Source: Rhabdophis nuchalis (taxonomy: Eukaryota > Chordata > Lepidosauria > Squamata > Natricidae). From it: a DNA stretch of 64,000 nt. The DNA lies in assembly GCA_039707465.1 (NCBI GenBank), contig CM077648.1, positions 27,965,119-28,029,118 on the forward strand, written 5' to 3'. Under the pieces are notes generated by a model that saw nothing but the letters and a program-made list of their open reading frames with translations, was not told the origin of the DNA and ran no database searches. The position numbers and the translations under genes are program-made. Of this stretch, positions 23,346-33,989 are shown one piece after another. Positions within the stretch are counted from its first letter, which is position 1; every line of letters begins with the position of its first letter.

Positions 23346-24237
23346 TTTTTAGCCAATAACAATATGGAATGGATTTTCCTATCTTTTTTTAAAATTGCAC
23401 CAACGTGATATAGAATCTGCATTCTTATTTGGATATAAACTTATATCCAAGGTTTATTGAGTACGTGTAGATAAATTCCATTGATTATTATGGGGTTTTG
23501 TCCCAGGTAAGTGTTCCAGAATACATGATTATGCTTTAATCCTTATCGTTTCACACATGGGGTTACTTAGATCATATATTAGATTAAATCATAATGCAGT
23601 TTCAGCATAGTGTGGTATGTGAATCTAATTATTGTGGTTTAAGAGTTGTGGGAGCACAGTGGTTAGAATGTAATAATGCAGGCTAATTTTGCTGACTGCC
23701 AGCAGTTCGATTCTCACTGGCTCAAGGTTGAATTAGTGGTTCTTATGAACTTATGCTTCTATACTCATTTATTTGGAAGTGTACATTAATAAACCTTGTA
23801 TCCAAATAGCCATAGATAAGATTGTATTTCAGGAGTTATAAAGATTGTTCCTTTGTGGATTTCTCTGTCTTTATAATATCAAATTCTGAATAGTATAATT
23901 CTGGACAAAAAATAGATTTTGTGTGTATCCACCAATCTCCAAAAAGGGAAACCTACATGTTTTGTTGTGTCACAACTTTCCAAATCTAATGAATAATAAA
24001 ATATTTGCATGACATCCTCCTACCTCACAATCTTGTATTTTTACAAAGGGAGGGAGATGTGCTTTTACTCTTCAAATAGTACCCTTGTCTTTCATCTTTA
24101 CAAAAGTGCAGTGAAACTAATTAAAAGTGATGCCCTGTTGAACATGTTTTGAATCCGCTTAAGCCGCTTTCAGGTATCATTGTAGTTCACTAGGACTAAC
24201 CACCTGGTCCTTATCTAAAGGATCCATTTCAGTATTA
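23346..24237. other. Gene-free DNA with a short SINE remnant
   Basis: A SINE head (GCACAGTGGTTAGAATGTAA) with CTCAAGGTTGA lies at 23645-23735. The rest is unrecognised. Confidence 0.45.
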
Positions 24238-24245
24238 TCTTAAGG

Positions 24246-24380
24246 CAGGGATGTCCAAACTTGGGAACTTTAAGACTTGTGGACTTCAACTCCCAGAATT
24301 CCCCAGCCAGCTATGCTGGCTGGGGAATTCTGAGAGTTGAAGTCCACAAGTCTTAAAGTTCCCAAGTTTGGACATCCCTG
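24246..24380. mobile_element. Palindromic hAT MITE
   Basis: 135 bases, the most symmetric copy. Ends CAGGGATGTCCAAACTTGGG and complement; perfect target duplication TCTTAAGG at 24238-24245 and 24381-24388. Confidence 0.93.
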
Positions 24381-24869
24381 TCTTAAGGCATAATTCTTAC
24401 ATTGTGAAGTAGGCATTAAGGCATTATTGGAACCTTCTTTGGAGTAAAGTGTTGCATCATTACTGAAATAAACAAGGAATAATTTGTCTGAATCCGTTTA
24501 TAGTGTTTCTGTTCATGTAGAATTGATTTATTCCAAATATTCTCTTTCTTATGAAACATAACCAAGTATCTGTTATAGACTGTGGTTCAGGCTACCCTTA
24601 CTGGTGCCTTTGTACTGTCACAGCTCCTGAATTACTATGCATTAGCAAGGGGCTTAGTTTTTAATGCTTCTAAGTCTATAGAATGCTTTTATAAACCAGG
24701 AGCATTAGTAAATTGGGTATTACTCATGTACAAGAACTCTGCAATAAGGAATTGAAATAATATCCTATACTAACCGATTGTGGCTAAGGTTCTTAATTAT
24801 ATATCATAAACTTAGAACATCACTATGTAAAGAATTGTGGATTTATCAAGTATGGTGGACAGCATAGAA

Positions 24870-25240
24870 CAAGGGTATCAAATTCGATTTCATTGAGGGC
24901 CGCATCAAGGTTGTTTGACCTCGGTGTGTGTGTGTGTGTGTGTGTGTTTAGTGGGCGTGGCCAGGGCAGGCATGGCCAGCTCAATGTCACTTGTGTTCAA
25001 GGCAGCCTGTGGTTGCCTAAGTACTCTGCCAGAGAAAATGGGCTCCTAAACTCTGTTTTTGGCTGCGACTGCCTCCTGCAACCCTCTGCCAGCAAAAGGT
25101 GAAGGTCCTCGCGAGCTCCGGTTTTGCTGGCAGAGGCACCGTGGGCACGTCCTTCGCTATTTCCAGGGCAGTTCCCTGGGCCAGATCTTAACACGTCATG
25201 GGCCAGAATTGGCTCCCGGGACTTGAGTTTGACACCCCTG
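24870..25240. mobile_element. hAT-type MITE (TTTGACACCCCTG ends)
   Basis: Right end GAGTTTGACACCCCTG with a matching degraded left end; flanks GCATAGAA and GAATAGAA match at 7 of 8 bases. Contains a TG run at about 24918-24940. Confidence 0.75.
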
Positions 25241-25248
25241 GAATAGAA

Positions 25249-25869
25249 GATCAGTCTGCAAATTTTGGGAAGACAATGCATCCTCTCATCTGCAATCTTG
25301 GATTGTACTGAAGTTTCATTTTTTGTTTATGAATGGAGCTTCATCAATATTGAAGTATTGAAGATTATTTCATGCAGTCATGGTTTAACCATTTGTTTAA
25401 GAATTACTAATTTTCTTGCACATAATATGGCATTGTTGGTCCTTCTGTATTAAAGCATTTTTTTAAAAATTAGAATGGGTTGTTTTTTTTTTGCTGTTGA
25501 ATCAGGAAGTGAAAACTTCCTTCAAGCATCATTATTACATTATCCCTGCTTACACTGTAAGGTGCCCACTACTTAAATAAAGAAGCAAACTATTACTATT
25601 GACTTAAAACAAGAGAACAACCAATGCTTTCTTTAGACTCTTGTGGATGCAGTGTTATATTCACGATGGAATTGATTTCACTGAGTTTTAAAAAGGGATA
25701 CATACCTCAGAACCATTATGTGATGCATTATTAGGAAAGCACATAAATAAAAGAGAAATTCTATGTTCATTAGGATTTACATCCAAGACTAAAGGACATC
25801 TACTAGATCAGTCACAACTAAGAAATAAACTTCAGTCTATTAGCAAAGATCACCACCATTGTCACTCAT
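25249..25869. other. Gene-free sequence downstream of NEUROG2
   Basis: AT-rich, repeat-free; nothing further recognised. Confidence 0.35.
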
Positions 25870-26020
25870 GAAAAATTATATACTTTATTTATATATGTTT
25901 TATGTTTAAGAACAACCTCCTTGCTCTGCAACTGTAAATACGTACTAGAATAAACTCTGTAAAATATACAAAAATATATCTGTGTCTCTTCTCCCTTTCC
26001 CCAAGTCTTACAGAAAAGTT

Positions 26021-26026
26021 TTTATT
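26021..26026 (-). terminator. NEUROG2: Candidate NEUROG2 polyadenylation signal (proximal)
   Basis: AATAAA on the minus strand about 800 bases after the stop codon. A second AATAAA at 25884-25889 could be the distal site. Confidence 0.4.
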
Positions 26027-26493
26027 TCCTTTGCAATAAATAAAAGCAAAAGTGTGTTGCTAATTACAATTTATGATCTTTTTGACATTTTTTCCTGTCT
26101 GTATTTTTAGTCTGTTGAAAGAATAAGGGCATTTTCCATCAATCAAAGGTGGAGATAAATAATGCATAAGAGGCTCTTATTGCATAAGGACCCCCATCCA
26201 TCCCATCCTTCTTTACCCGCTTCTACATTCTCACAACCCCCGTCCTCAAATTTCCACGCTTGCGTTCAATCAGGATAATGCCTACAAATTATACGGTGCC
26301 TTCGAACTCAACCTAAACAAGCAAATCAACAGATAAACAAAACCACCCTCCCACTTTTCATTTTCTCTCCTTTTCACTCCGCATAAATCATAGAGGAGAC
26401 AGCTGGCTAAAAGCCGAGGGAGCGCTCGGAAAAAGAGGTATGTGCGTCGCCGTGAGCGGGGGAGGCAGAAGAGCGAGAAAGGACAAAAGACAT

Positions 26494-26585
26494 TGTGGGA
26501 AAGTGCACATCACAGTGACAGAAAGTTTGGTTTGACAGGTGTAATTCCCACAGCCGCCAGGCTGGCAATGGGAAACAAGCAGATG
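26494..26585. promoter_or_regulatory. RBPJ-type and E-box motif cluster
   Basis: Two full RBPJ/CSL consensus octamers in opposite orientation (TGTGGGAA at 26494-26501; TTCCCACA at 26545-26552) with 43 bases between them. A CAGGTG E-box lies at 26536-26541 and a CAGATG E-box at 26580-26585. All lie 240-330 bases past the NEUROG2 stop, in unique sequence. Function as a Notch- or bHLH-responsive element is inference only. Confidence 0.35.
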
Positions 26586-26825
26586 CCACCAGGGCCAGAC
26601 ACCGCGCGGGGGAACACTCAAAAGCGTTCAGAGCCTTACAAAGGGCCGGCGGAGGACCGCAGTCAGCGTCCCAGGGATCAGGCGCTCCGCCTTAATACTT
26701 TAGCCTCCAGCGACGCTTGCTTCCCGGGAATCGAATCGTGGGATCTCCGCTACTGGTGGGCCACGTCAGTCTACCCCCCCCCCTCCGGCCCACGCGGGGA
26801 GGGACGAGTGGGAAGCCTGCGGGCA

Positions 26826-27617
26826 TCAGATGAAATCTCTGGACACTACATAGCCGGGGTTTTCCGGTTGCCAAAAGTCCAACTCTGAGACGGAGCTGCC
26901 GGGGCTGGAGGGCGACAAAGTACAGCTGTAAGCTGAGGAGCCGGCCGAAGGAGCGGGGCTGGTGGTGCAGCTCCAGGAACCTGAGGAGGACGCCGGAGAA
27001 ATGTTGCTGCTGCTGCCGCCGCTGCCACCGCCGCCGCTAATACTTTCCAGCATTGCCTCGGAGAAGGCGGCAGCAGCGGCGGCAGCGGCGGCCGCTCCTC
27101 CGCCTCCGCAATGGTCGGCCAAGCGGAGCGTTTCGGTGAGCGCCCAAATGTAGTTGTGAGCGAAGCGCAGCGTCTCGATCTTGGTCAGCTTGGCGTCCTC
27201 CGGGAAGGTGGGTAGCACCTCCCGCAGGGCATCCAGGGCCGAGTTGAGGTTGTGCATGCGGTTCCTCTCGCGGTTGTTAGCTTTCAGGCGGCGGCTCTTC
27301 TTCAGCCGTTGGACCGTCTCGACCGTCTTGGTGAGGCGGGAGGCGTTTCGCGCCCGGCCGGAGCGCCTCTTGCAGCCGTGCCGCCTCAAGCCGAGCAGGG
27401 GAAGGCGCGCGTGTTCCACCTCGGGCGCCGAAGGGGACAGGAGGACGCGGGAGGGCTCTTCTTCCACCTCGTCCTCCCCCTCGGAGCCCGACGAGAAAGG
27501 GGCCAGGGAGGAAGAGGAGGGGGAGGAAGACGACGACGAAGAGGAGGAGGGCGAGGACCGGGGGTCAAGGAGCCCCTCTTCCTCCTTCACTTCCAAGGAC
27601 TCGGGCTTGGCGAACAT
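26826..27617 (-). CDS. NEUROG2: Neurogenin-2, bHLH transcription factor
   Basis: Intronless coding exon of 263 codons (human protein about 272). The product is a nuclear class II bHLH activator that pairs with E proteins on CANNTG boxes and drives neuronal commitment. Visible order: N-terminal [14 protein letters not shown], a serine run, an acidic patch (GEDEVEEE), a basic linker, then the bHLH at about residues 112-168 with [32 protein letters not shown] and [14 protein letters not shown]. An alanine run of 10 follows, then Gly/Ser-rich sequence, and a C-terminus with YSCTLSP and DFWQP typical of NEUROG2 rather than NEUROG1/3. Start choice: the ATG at 27617 lies one base after a strong splice acceptor (pyrimidine tract, then TTGCAG). 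The ATG 18 bases upstream is in frame but falls inside the intron. The neighbour on the 5' side is ZGRF1, as in human. The poly-Ala and poly-Ser tracts are the only unusual parts. Confidence 0.97.
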   Translation of the reverse strand: MFAKPESLEVKEEEGLLDPRSSPSSSSSSSSSPSSSSLAPFSSGSEGEDEVEEEPSRVLLSPSAPEVEHARLPLLGLRRHGCKRRSGRARNASRLTKTVETVQRLKKSRRLKANNRERNRMHNLNSALDALREVLPTFPEDAKLTKIETLRFAHNYIWALTETLRLADHCGGGGAAAAAAAAAAFSEAMLESISGGGGSGGSSSNISPASSSGSWSCTTSPAPSAGSSAYSCTLSPSSPGSSVSELDFWQPENPGYVVSRDFI

Positions 27618-27927
27618 CCTGCAAGAAGAAGACAAAAACCAGGCAAGCGGTCATTTGGAGGAAAGGCAGATTGAGCTCCTGAGGGAACATTCCCCTCCCG
27701 ACCCACCCAAAACGCGCCAACGAGCCCACCGCCGCGCGCAAGAGCGCACCCAAGGCGCGTAGATGCGTCAGTTCTTACAAACGAGGGAAAGCTGTCTGCT
27801 GCTCCCCAAAAGTCCTGGCCTCGTCTCTAATACATGTGTGCGCAACTTTTCCATGGCACCCATAGACCGCCAATGTAACGGCGCGCCGACCTACAAAGGC
27901 CCGTGTTGGACTCCGCTAACTCCTAAG

Positions 27928-28057
27928 CAGGGTCAACTTGGCAACTTTAAGACTGGTGGACTTCAATTCCCAGAATTCTCCAGCCAGCTCTGCTGGCTGG
28001 AGAATTCTGGGAGTTGAAGTCCACCAGTCTTAAAGTTGCCAAGTTTGAAGACCTCTG
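27928..28057. mobile_element. Palindromic hAT MITE in NEUROG2 5' UTR intron
   Basis: 130 bases, inverted repeat around CTCCAGCCAGCTCTGCTGGC. Same family as 10093 and 24246, but the target duplication is no longer clear. Confidence 0.85.
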
Positions 28058-28389
28058 CCTTAACCGCTTTAAAGTCTGCGGTCCAGGTCTCAGGGGTCAC
28101 GAATGCCGTTGACTTCCCTGCACTGCGTTTGCTTGTCACCGAGCATGAACTAACTAAACCACACGGGCGTCTCTCGCTTCCAGCCCTTCGCTGGGCCAGG
28201 CGTTGCAGCAAATACGTCTGGGTTGCCTTTGGAGCGAGCCTCGCCCTGGTCTTCTTACCCATGTTCGGCGGCCGGGGAGGGGGAGGCCGAGAGAGAGAGC
28301 GCCGCACTGCGATTGCGCCCTAAGCGCCAAGCGGGAGTTTTGGCTGCCGCTCCGAAAACGCCAACCAAGTTCGCCTCAAAGAAATGAGG

Positions 28390-28390
28390 G

Positions 28391-28422
<32 letters not shown>
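28390..28422. repeat. GA microsatellite beside the NEUROG2 exon 1 donor
   Basis: About 14 GA units, 10-45 bases inside the intron from the inferred splice donor. Confidence 0.9.
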
Positions 28423-28424
<2 letters not shown>

Positions 28425-28439
28425 AGTTCGGAAACTTAC

Positions 28440-28833
28440 TTGCCTCTTTTGGAAGTAACCGAATTGTTGTTGTTGTTGTTGTTGTTGTTTCGCTCGGCCC
28501 CCCTTTTTTTTGGCCCGGCTGGCCGCTTCTGTCTCGTTCCGCACCGCCCCTTGGGGCAACCTTCAGGGGTCAGCTTGGCCCCGCGCCGTTCCCTCCCGGT
28601 TGCTGGAGAAGGTCCCACCGTGCCTGGGTGTTGGTGTGGGTCCAGGGCCCCTTGCTCTGAGGGGAGGCCGGGGCGGGGGGGCAGGAGGGAATAGATCTTT
28701 AAAGGGCTGGTTGTCTGGCCCGTCGCAGCCGGTGTGTGCAAGAACCAGGGCAACTCAGTGGGGGAAAAGCCGCTGGCACGCGCCTGGACCCTCCAGTTAA
28801 AGCGAGGCTGCTTGTGTTTCTGCGGCTGTGTGT
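28440..28833 (-). other. NEUROG2: NEUROG2 5' UTR exon 1 (inferred)
   Basis: Inferred noncoding first exon. Its 3' end is the consensus donor GAGGCAA|GTAAGTTTCC (GT at 28438-28439). Its 5' end is set about 25-30 bases downstream of the TATA box at 28859-28867. The intron would run 27619-28439 and join one base before the NEUROG2 ATG. Neurogenin-2 genes are known to have a coding exon preceded by a short noncoding exon, which fits. The intron holds a GA microsatellite and a palindromic MITE. The exact transcription start is a guess. Confidence 0.6.
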
Positions 28834-28858
28834 CTGGCACACGACTCTACTTAAAACC

Positions 28859-28867
28859 CCTTATATA
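28859..28867 (-). promoter_or_regulatory. NEUROG2: NEUROG2 TATA box
   Basis: On the minus strand the sequence reads GGGGTATATAAGGGG, a near-consensus TATA box inside GC-rich DNA. It lies about 1.24 kb upstream of the NEUROG2 ATG and about 0.42 kb upstream of the donor of the inferred noncoding exon. Confidence 0.6.
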
Positions 28868-29320
28868 CCCCATGGGAAACAATCAAATGTACCCCCGGGG
28901 CCTCCTCGGCTCTTCCCCCCCCCCCCACGTCCCCAGGTTTAGCTTTCCTTTTCATTTCATTATCATCGCTCATCTCTCTTTTTTTTTTTTTTTTAGGGTG
29001 TGTGTGCGTGCCCCTCTTCCCCCTCCCTCCTCCTCCCCCCCCCCCTTTTATCTGATCCTCCGAAAGTGTGTTGGCAACCGGGACAATTCTGGGGTGTGAT
29101 TGGTGCCTTGCGCTCGGCTGGAGCGTGCCGCTAATTTATTAATGAATGGGAGGGGGTCGCGAGGCGCAGCTGGCCAATCAGAGCGTCCCGCTAGCCACGC
29201 GCGCTGGAACCTGCTTCCTTTGGACAACTCATTAGGCCCGAGGGCTGCGCTGAGGGAGAGGAAGCGGGCCTGTCCCACAGCCGTCGCCCGCCGGCACGCC
29301 AAGCGTGGCCCCGAAAGCCC
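28868..29320 (-). promoter_or_regulatory. NEUROG2: NEUROG2 upstream promoter region
   Basis: GC-rich DNA just upstream of the TATA box. It contains an ATTGG (inverted CCAAT) at 29099-29103, a CCAAT at 29174-29178, a CAGCTG E-box at 29167-29172 directly beside that CCAAT, and an AT-rich homeodomain-like patch (TTTATTAATGAAT) near 29135-29147. C- and T-runs near 28917-29046 break it up. The wider GC-rich, CpG-containing block spans about 26.7-29.3 kb. Role inferred from position. Confidence 0.5.
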
Positions 29321-29671
29321 AAGCAGTAGGGGTACCTCCCCGTGCTCCATTCTGCTTACTTTTTTTTTTAATTGGGAGAAAAGAATGTGCCAAAAAATGA
29401 AACCGGCGGTTGGAAAAGAGGTGGCTGCCCAAAGCAGGAAAAACAGAGAGCTAGTCATGATATGTGTTTGTACTTGAAGAGCAGAGTGTGTGCAACCTTT
29501 ATTTTTTCACTGTGAAAGGCTCTCTTCCACCTCATATTGATCAAAGTTTCTCCTAATGAAAAGGAGCTTCTCTCATAAGGAGGCAATAGGCCGCACCACA
29601 GACTAATAGATGCCTTGTGAGCCCCATTCATTGGTGTTCCTCTTGTTTAAACTTCAATTTATCTGTGGCTG
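29321..29671. other. Gene-free sequence upstream of NEUROG2
   Basis: Leaves the GC-rich promoter block. No repeat or exon identified. Confidence 0.35.
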
Positions 29672-29840
29672 GTTCCAGTTGTGTCACAATTGGGACCATA
29701 ATTTGTGTTGCTAAGCAAAGATGCCAAAAGAGCATCTTTCGAAAACCTGACAGCAGTTGTTAAGTAGCGCCCAATTTTGTGGCTTTTTTTTGCCATGGTT
29801 GTTAAGCGAATCACTGAAGTTGTTAAATGAATCACTTTCA
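29672..29840. mobile_element. Fragment of CAGGTAGTC mariner-like MITE
   Basis: Contains TTGTTAAGTAGCGCCCAATT and TTGTTAAGCGAATCACTGAA, typical of the family. Confidence 0.6.
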
Positions 29841-30047
29841 AGAAGCTGTGAAACAGAGACCAAATGTGATCAGTTATTGATACAATCCCTACAAATTCCT
29901 AAATTTTAGGAAGGGAGGACCCAATCGGCACCCAAAATAGTGAAGAAAGGCTCTAAATTTTTACTGTGTCACAGAATGCGTTGATCAGAAAGATAATATA
30001 GACATTAGATTTTCTGTGATTTCATAAAATACAAGCAATTTTCTACT

Positions 30048-30410
30048 TATGATCACAATTGAGCCCAACATTTCTTTTGCTAAGCAGGACAGTTGTTAAG
30101 TGGGTTTTGTCCCATTTTGCCATCATTCTTGTCAAAGTTGTTAAGTGAATCTTAGTAACACGGTTCTTAGGTGAATCTGGCTTCCCCGTTGACTTTGCTT
30201 GTTAGAAGATCGCAAAAAGGGATCACGTGACTCCAGAACACTGCAATTGCCATGCAGAGGAGTCAGTTGCCAAACAACTGAATTTTGATCACGTGAACAT
30301 GAAGATGTAACAGCTGTAAGTGTGACAAATCGTCATAAGTCACTTTTTTCAGTGCTCTTGTACCTTCAAACAGTCCCCAAACGAACTTTAATAAATCAAA
30401 GACTACCTGT
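30048..30410. mobile_element. Mariner-like MITE (CAGGTAGTCC family)
   Basis: Contains GGATCACGTGACTCCAGAAC and TTTTGATCACGTGAACATGA, and ends AAAGACTACCTG followed by TA, the expected right end and target dinucleotide. Confidence 0.75.
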
Positions 30411-30411
30411 A

Positions 30412-31359
30412 CAATACTAGGAAAATTAATGAATGTTAAGGGGGAAAACTGTCTAAGGTTATGATCAGTGGAATGTAAGCAATTTATCTGTGAGATTTGT
30501 AGGTGGTATTAAGAAACAGTTGTTAAAGTTGCTTTAAATTAGATTCTGTTAGTGAGCTTTGGTGTGGGGAGACTCAACAGCTTAACCAGCCCTTCCTAAG
30601 TTTTTAATTGCAGGATTCCATAAGCAAGTAAGATGTCACTCTCCCTCATGATCCTCAAAATTCTTTTTCTTCTTTAGTTACATTCTGTAATTATTTTATT
30701 ATTTTGTTTATTTCAACTCAAATAAACTGCTTGTTTTATTCTGGCATTTTGGCTCGGATCTCTGATCTGTAAACATCCCAAGATCTTATGGAAGTCAGCC
30801 ACTCTTGCTGGTCAACCTTGATTTTCAAGAATCTTTCTTGAAATCCTTCTGCTGAAGTCCCTTGTATGAGTTAAATCTTTTGTTTTGAGAGATGGCAACA
30901 TATTTTTCCCTTTCCCACTCCCTTCTTTTAGATAGTTCAGTTTACAGTTTAGTCTGGTTTCTAAGATGCCCCAAAGTCTATGATGTCCTGCCCTCAAAAA
31001 AGATTTTCTCACTAACCGTTCTGCATATTATTTAGCCCTCACTGTAATATAGTGTATTCCTAATCTTTGAATGCTGCCATAAATTAGACTGTCTATATTG
31101 TGCTTTCTTCTGGTGTTCACCATACCTTGCTAACTAGGACCTTGTCGTCAGCCTTGGGCAGGTTTCATAACAATGAGCCTTCAGGAAGGCTGTACATTCA
31201 CACATTTCTAAGCATTTTTCTGGCCACAGATCAATAACTTGGCCCATCCAGAAGAGATGGTGAAGCATTACATATTTATGTATTAAATTTATTGGGTGCC
31301 TATCTTACCACAGGGTTATTCTGGGCGGTTTACAATATTAAAAAAATAAAATTATATAA
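30412..31359. other. Gene-free sequence, nothing recognised
   Basis: A short stretch at 31260-31350 resembles a generic LINE or SINE tail. The remainder is unidentified. Confidence 0.35.
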
Positions 31360-31815
31360 ATAGAATAGAATAGAATTCTTTATTGGCCAAGTGTGATTGG
31401 ACACACAAGGAATTTGTCTTGGTGCATATGTTCTCAGTGTACATAAAAGAAAAGATATATTTGTCAAGAATCATAAGGTACAACACTTAGTTATAAAGTC
31501 ATAGGGTATAAATAAGCAATCAAATCATATTAGGACACAATATAAATCATAAGGATACAAGCAACAAAGTTACAGTCATAAGTGGGAGGAGATGGGTGAT
31601 AGAAATGATGATAAGATTAATAGTAATGCAAACTTAGTGAATAGTTTGACAGTGTTGAGGGAATTATTTGTTTAGCAGAGTGATGGCATTCGGGGAAAAA
31701 TGTTCATATGTCTACTTGTTCTGATGTGCAGTGCTTTATAGTGTCGTTTTGAGGGTAGGAGTTGAATCAGTTTATGATGTGAGGTCTGTAAGTATTTTCA
31801 CAGCCATCTTTTTGA
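31360..31815 (-). mobile_element. LINE-like interspersed repeat with AATAG tail
   Basis: AATAGAATAGAATTCTTTAT then TGGCCAAGTGTGATTGGAC. The tandem AATAG at the left marks a 3' end in minus orientation. The ATTCTTTATTGGCC start recurs in weaker form at 47507-47570. Clade not certain. Confidence 0.55.
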
Positions 31816-31839
31816 CTCATGCATAAATAAGTAAAATAT

Positions 31840-32185
31840 TGCAAACATAAAAATGCAAAATACAATAGCTAAAAGGTGGGAGGGAGTAGGATAAGCCGTG
31901 GGATGGGATCTGAGAGCCGGCATTGTCCAGTGGACGGCACCCTGAGGAGGCCCTCCCCCTGGGAGCGGACAGGTCGGATGGGGTTATGTGGGAGGAGGCG
32001 GTTCTGCAAGTAACCAGGACCCATGCCATGGAGCACTTTGAAGATGGTTACCAAAACCTTGAAGCGCACCTGGAAAGCCACAGGCAGCCAGTGCAGCTCG
32101 CGCAAGAGAGGTGTTATGTGGGAGTGTCTTGGTGCTCCCAAGATCCCCCGCACGGCCGCGTTCTGCACTAACGAGCCTCCAGGCG
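31840..32185 (-). mobile_element. L2 LINE C-terminal fragment, minus
   Basis: Minus frame encodes MQNAAVRGILGAPRHSHITP, LLRELHWLPVAFQVRFKVL and HGMGPGYLQNRLL, matching the L2 copy at 51521-53905. Confidence 0.88.
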
Positions 32186-33332
32186 CACCTCAACATTAAT
32201 ATTGCTAGAGCATTCTGAGGCAGATATATGGAAATGGCTATCAGCTGCATCACTCTTGGTTGGCTCACACTGTTATATTTAAAGCAATGGCAAAAGGAAA
32301 AGGGAGTAGGCAATGGAGAATTACATACCCAACAGACTTCAAGTCAAAGCCATTTGGAGGAGTAACATTGATCTTGGGCCAAACGAGCAAGCATCCTACT
32401 TACCTTACCCCATCAGACTTTCCTCTCCTGTACTGTGCTCCAAGCAGCCAGCCCTGGTGACCCATCCAAGGTGCTTGATCCAGGGCTAGGAGGACTCACC
32501 AAAGCGTCTGCTATGGACAGCTGCAAACAAAGGGGGCTGGATTTGTTAGCATGGCGGAAGAATGGAATCCCTGGCAAAGGAATAAGCCACACATTAAAGC
32601 CAGAGTGCAGAGAAGTTCTTCTTTGCTTTGGTTTGAGGGTCTGTTTTGGATTTCAGTGGCGAGTGCTTGTTCTATAAAGCCTGAAATAGAAGAAAAGTTC
32701 CAATAAATGTTCTTGCTTCTGGAGCACATTTATTTAAAACCACAACTTTAGAGAATAATAGCAACCACAGAAAAAGAGAAAAGAAGGGACTTTTTTTCCG
32801 TCAGAAAGACTGCATGCCCACCCATCATTTGCTTCATTTCAGGCTCCAAGGTTTCATAAATTTAGCCACCTGCATTTCTAAACCACACTTTAGTTTCAGT
32901 GATGAACCCAGCTACTTAAAGATGACTTAGCAGGATGCAATCAGCTTCTCCTCCATTAATGAAGTGAATTTATGTGTGCAACCCAGACCATAAAAGTTAT
33001 TGTATATTCCAAATAAATTGTATCACTCCATTTATTACAGTAAGGCTACACTCCGTATTTTCCTATTTGTTTATCTCTATAATATCGTGTTATTCTTTCT
33101 ATCCCATCCGTTCCAAGGCCTCATTTATTCATTTATCTTTTATGTGATCATGCTTTAATTGAATAATTCTACCTGTAGTTTACAACTGAAATTGATTATA
33201 TGAAATTAATTTGATAAAGCCCACAGAAATTACCTTTGCACATTCAACACAAAGCACATGTAGTCATTCTTGACTGTTTGAATTCTTCATTGCATCAAAG
33301 AGCATTATTTCAACTTCCTTTAGATAGATTTA
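32186..33332. other. Gene-free sequence, nothing recognised
   Basis: Unique-looking DNA; no supported exon. Confidence 0.35.
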
Positions 33333-33340
33333 CTCCCAGG

Positions 33341-33657
33341 CAGGGGTGAAATCCTCCCAGTTCGGCCCAGTTTGGCTGAAACAGTGGGGATGATTGTCCC
33401 TGGTTCTGTGAACCAATAGTTAAAAAAAAAAGCTTCCAAGGAAGCCGCAGTGAGCCACGTGATTGTCAGAAGCTCCCACCCGCCCCCCTGTGCTTTCTAA
33501 AGCATTTTTTCCCCTGCTGATTCACTGAACCGGCAGGAAAAAAATGCTTTCAAAAGTGAAAAAAAGTTGGCCACATCTATCCAGTCACATGACCATCCCT
33601 ACCAAGCCATGCCCACAGAACCGGTGGGCAAAAAAAAAAAAAAAAATTTCACCACTG
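33341..33657. mobile_element. hAT-type MITE (GGTGAAAT ends)
   Basis: Left end CAGGGGTGAAAT, right end ATTTCACCACTG; flanks CTCCCAGG and CTCACAGG match at 7 of 8 bases. A- and G-rich interior with no coding capacity. Confidence 0.8.
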
Positions 33658-33989
33658 CTCACAGGATTATAGATATACATAACTTTTTCTACTGGTGGTC
33701 TAAAATGAATTGGTACTTTTCATTAGCTTTATTATCAATGCTTAAAAATGCTTAAAATAAAAACAAAGTATGTGATTACAGAGGGTTATGTGCCAGGGAG
33801 GTAATTTTTCTGGCTTTGGCATAATGCAGAAAACGTTGCAGTTTTAGACCCAGAATCTTTTAAAAACAAAAAGTCTACTTCACATAAAACTAATTCTGGA
33901 GACTGATTGTGTGAAGCAACAATGACTGGCTTCACACAACACTAATCTAAACCAAACAAATCACGTTGCTTTAGCATATTGTGTGAAAT

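Larger units (their letters stand above)
25870..26825 (-). other. NEUROG2: NEUROG2 3' UTR (inferred extent)
   Basis: Repeat-free sequence directly after the NEUROG2 stop codon. It is GC-rich near the stop and AT-rich further on. AATAAA signals lie at 26021-26026 and 25884-25889, giving a 3' UTR of about 0.8-0.95 kb, similar in scale to other neurogenin-2 transcripts. The distal part is rich in TGTATATTTT-type elements common in regulated 3' UTRs. No cDNA evidence. Confidence 0.5.

Noticed and set aside
1..25800. ALPK1 exons, expected on this side from human synteny
   Set aside because: No kinase-domain or other ALPK1-like coding segment with splice sites was seen; the gene probably lies further left.
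27618..27635. Upstream in-frame ATG adding six residues to NEUROG2
   Set aside because: These bases precede a strong splice acceptor (TTGCAG) and the family N-terminus starts at the ATG at 27617.
27181..27762. Plus-strand frame of 193 codons over NEUROG2
   Set aside because: Antisense shadow of the GC-rich NEUROG2 coding exon.
28203..29477. Several plus- and minus-strand frames in the NEUROG2 promoter block
   Set aside because: GC-rich DNA gives long open frames by chance. They contain low-complexity residues and no recognisable domain.
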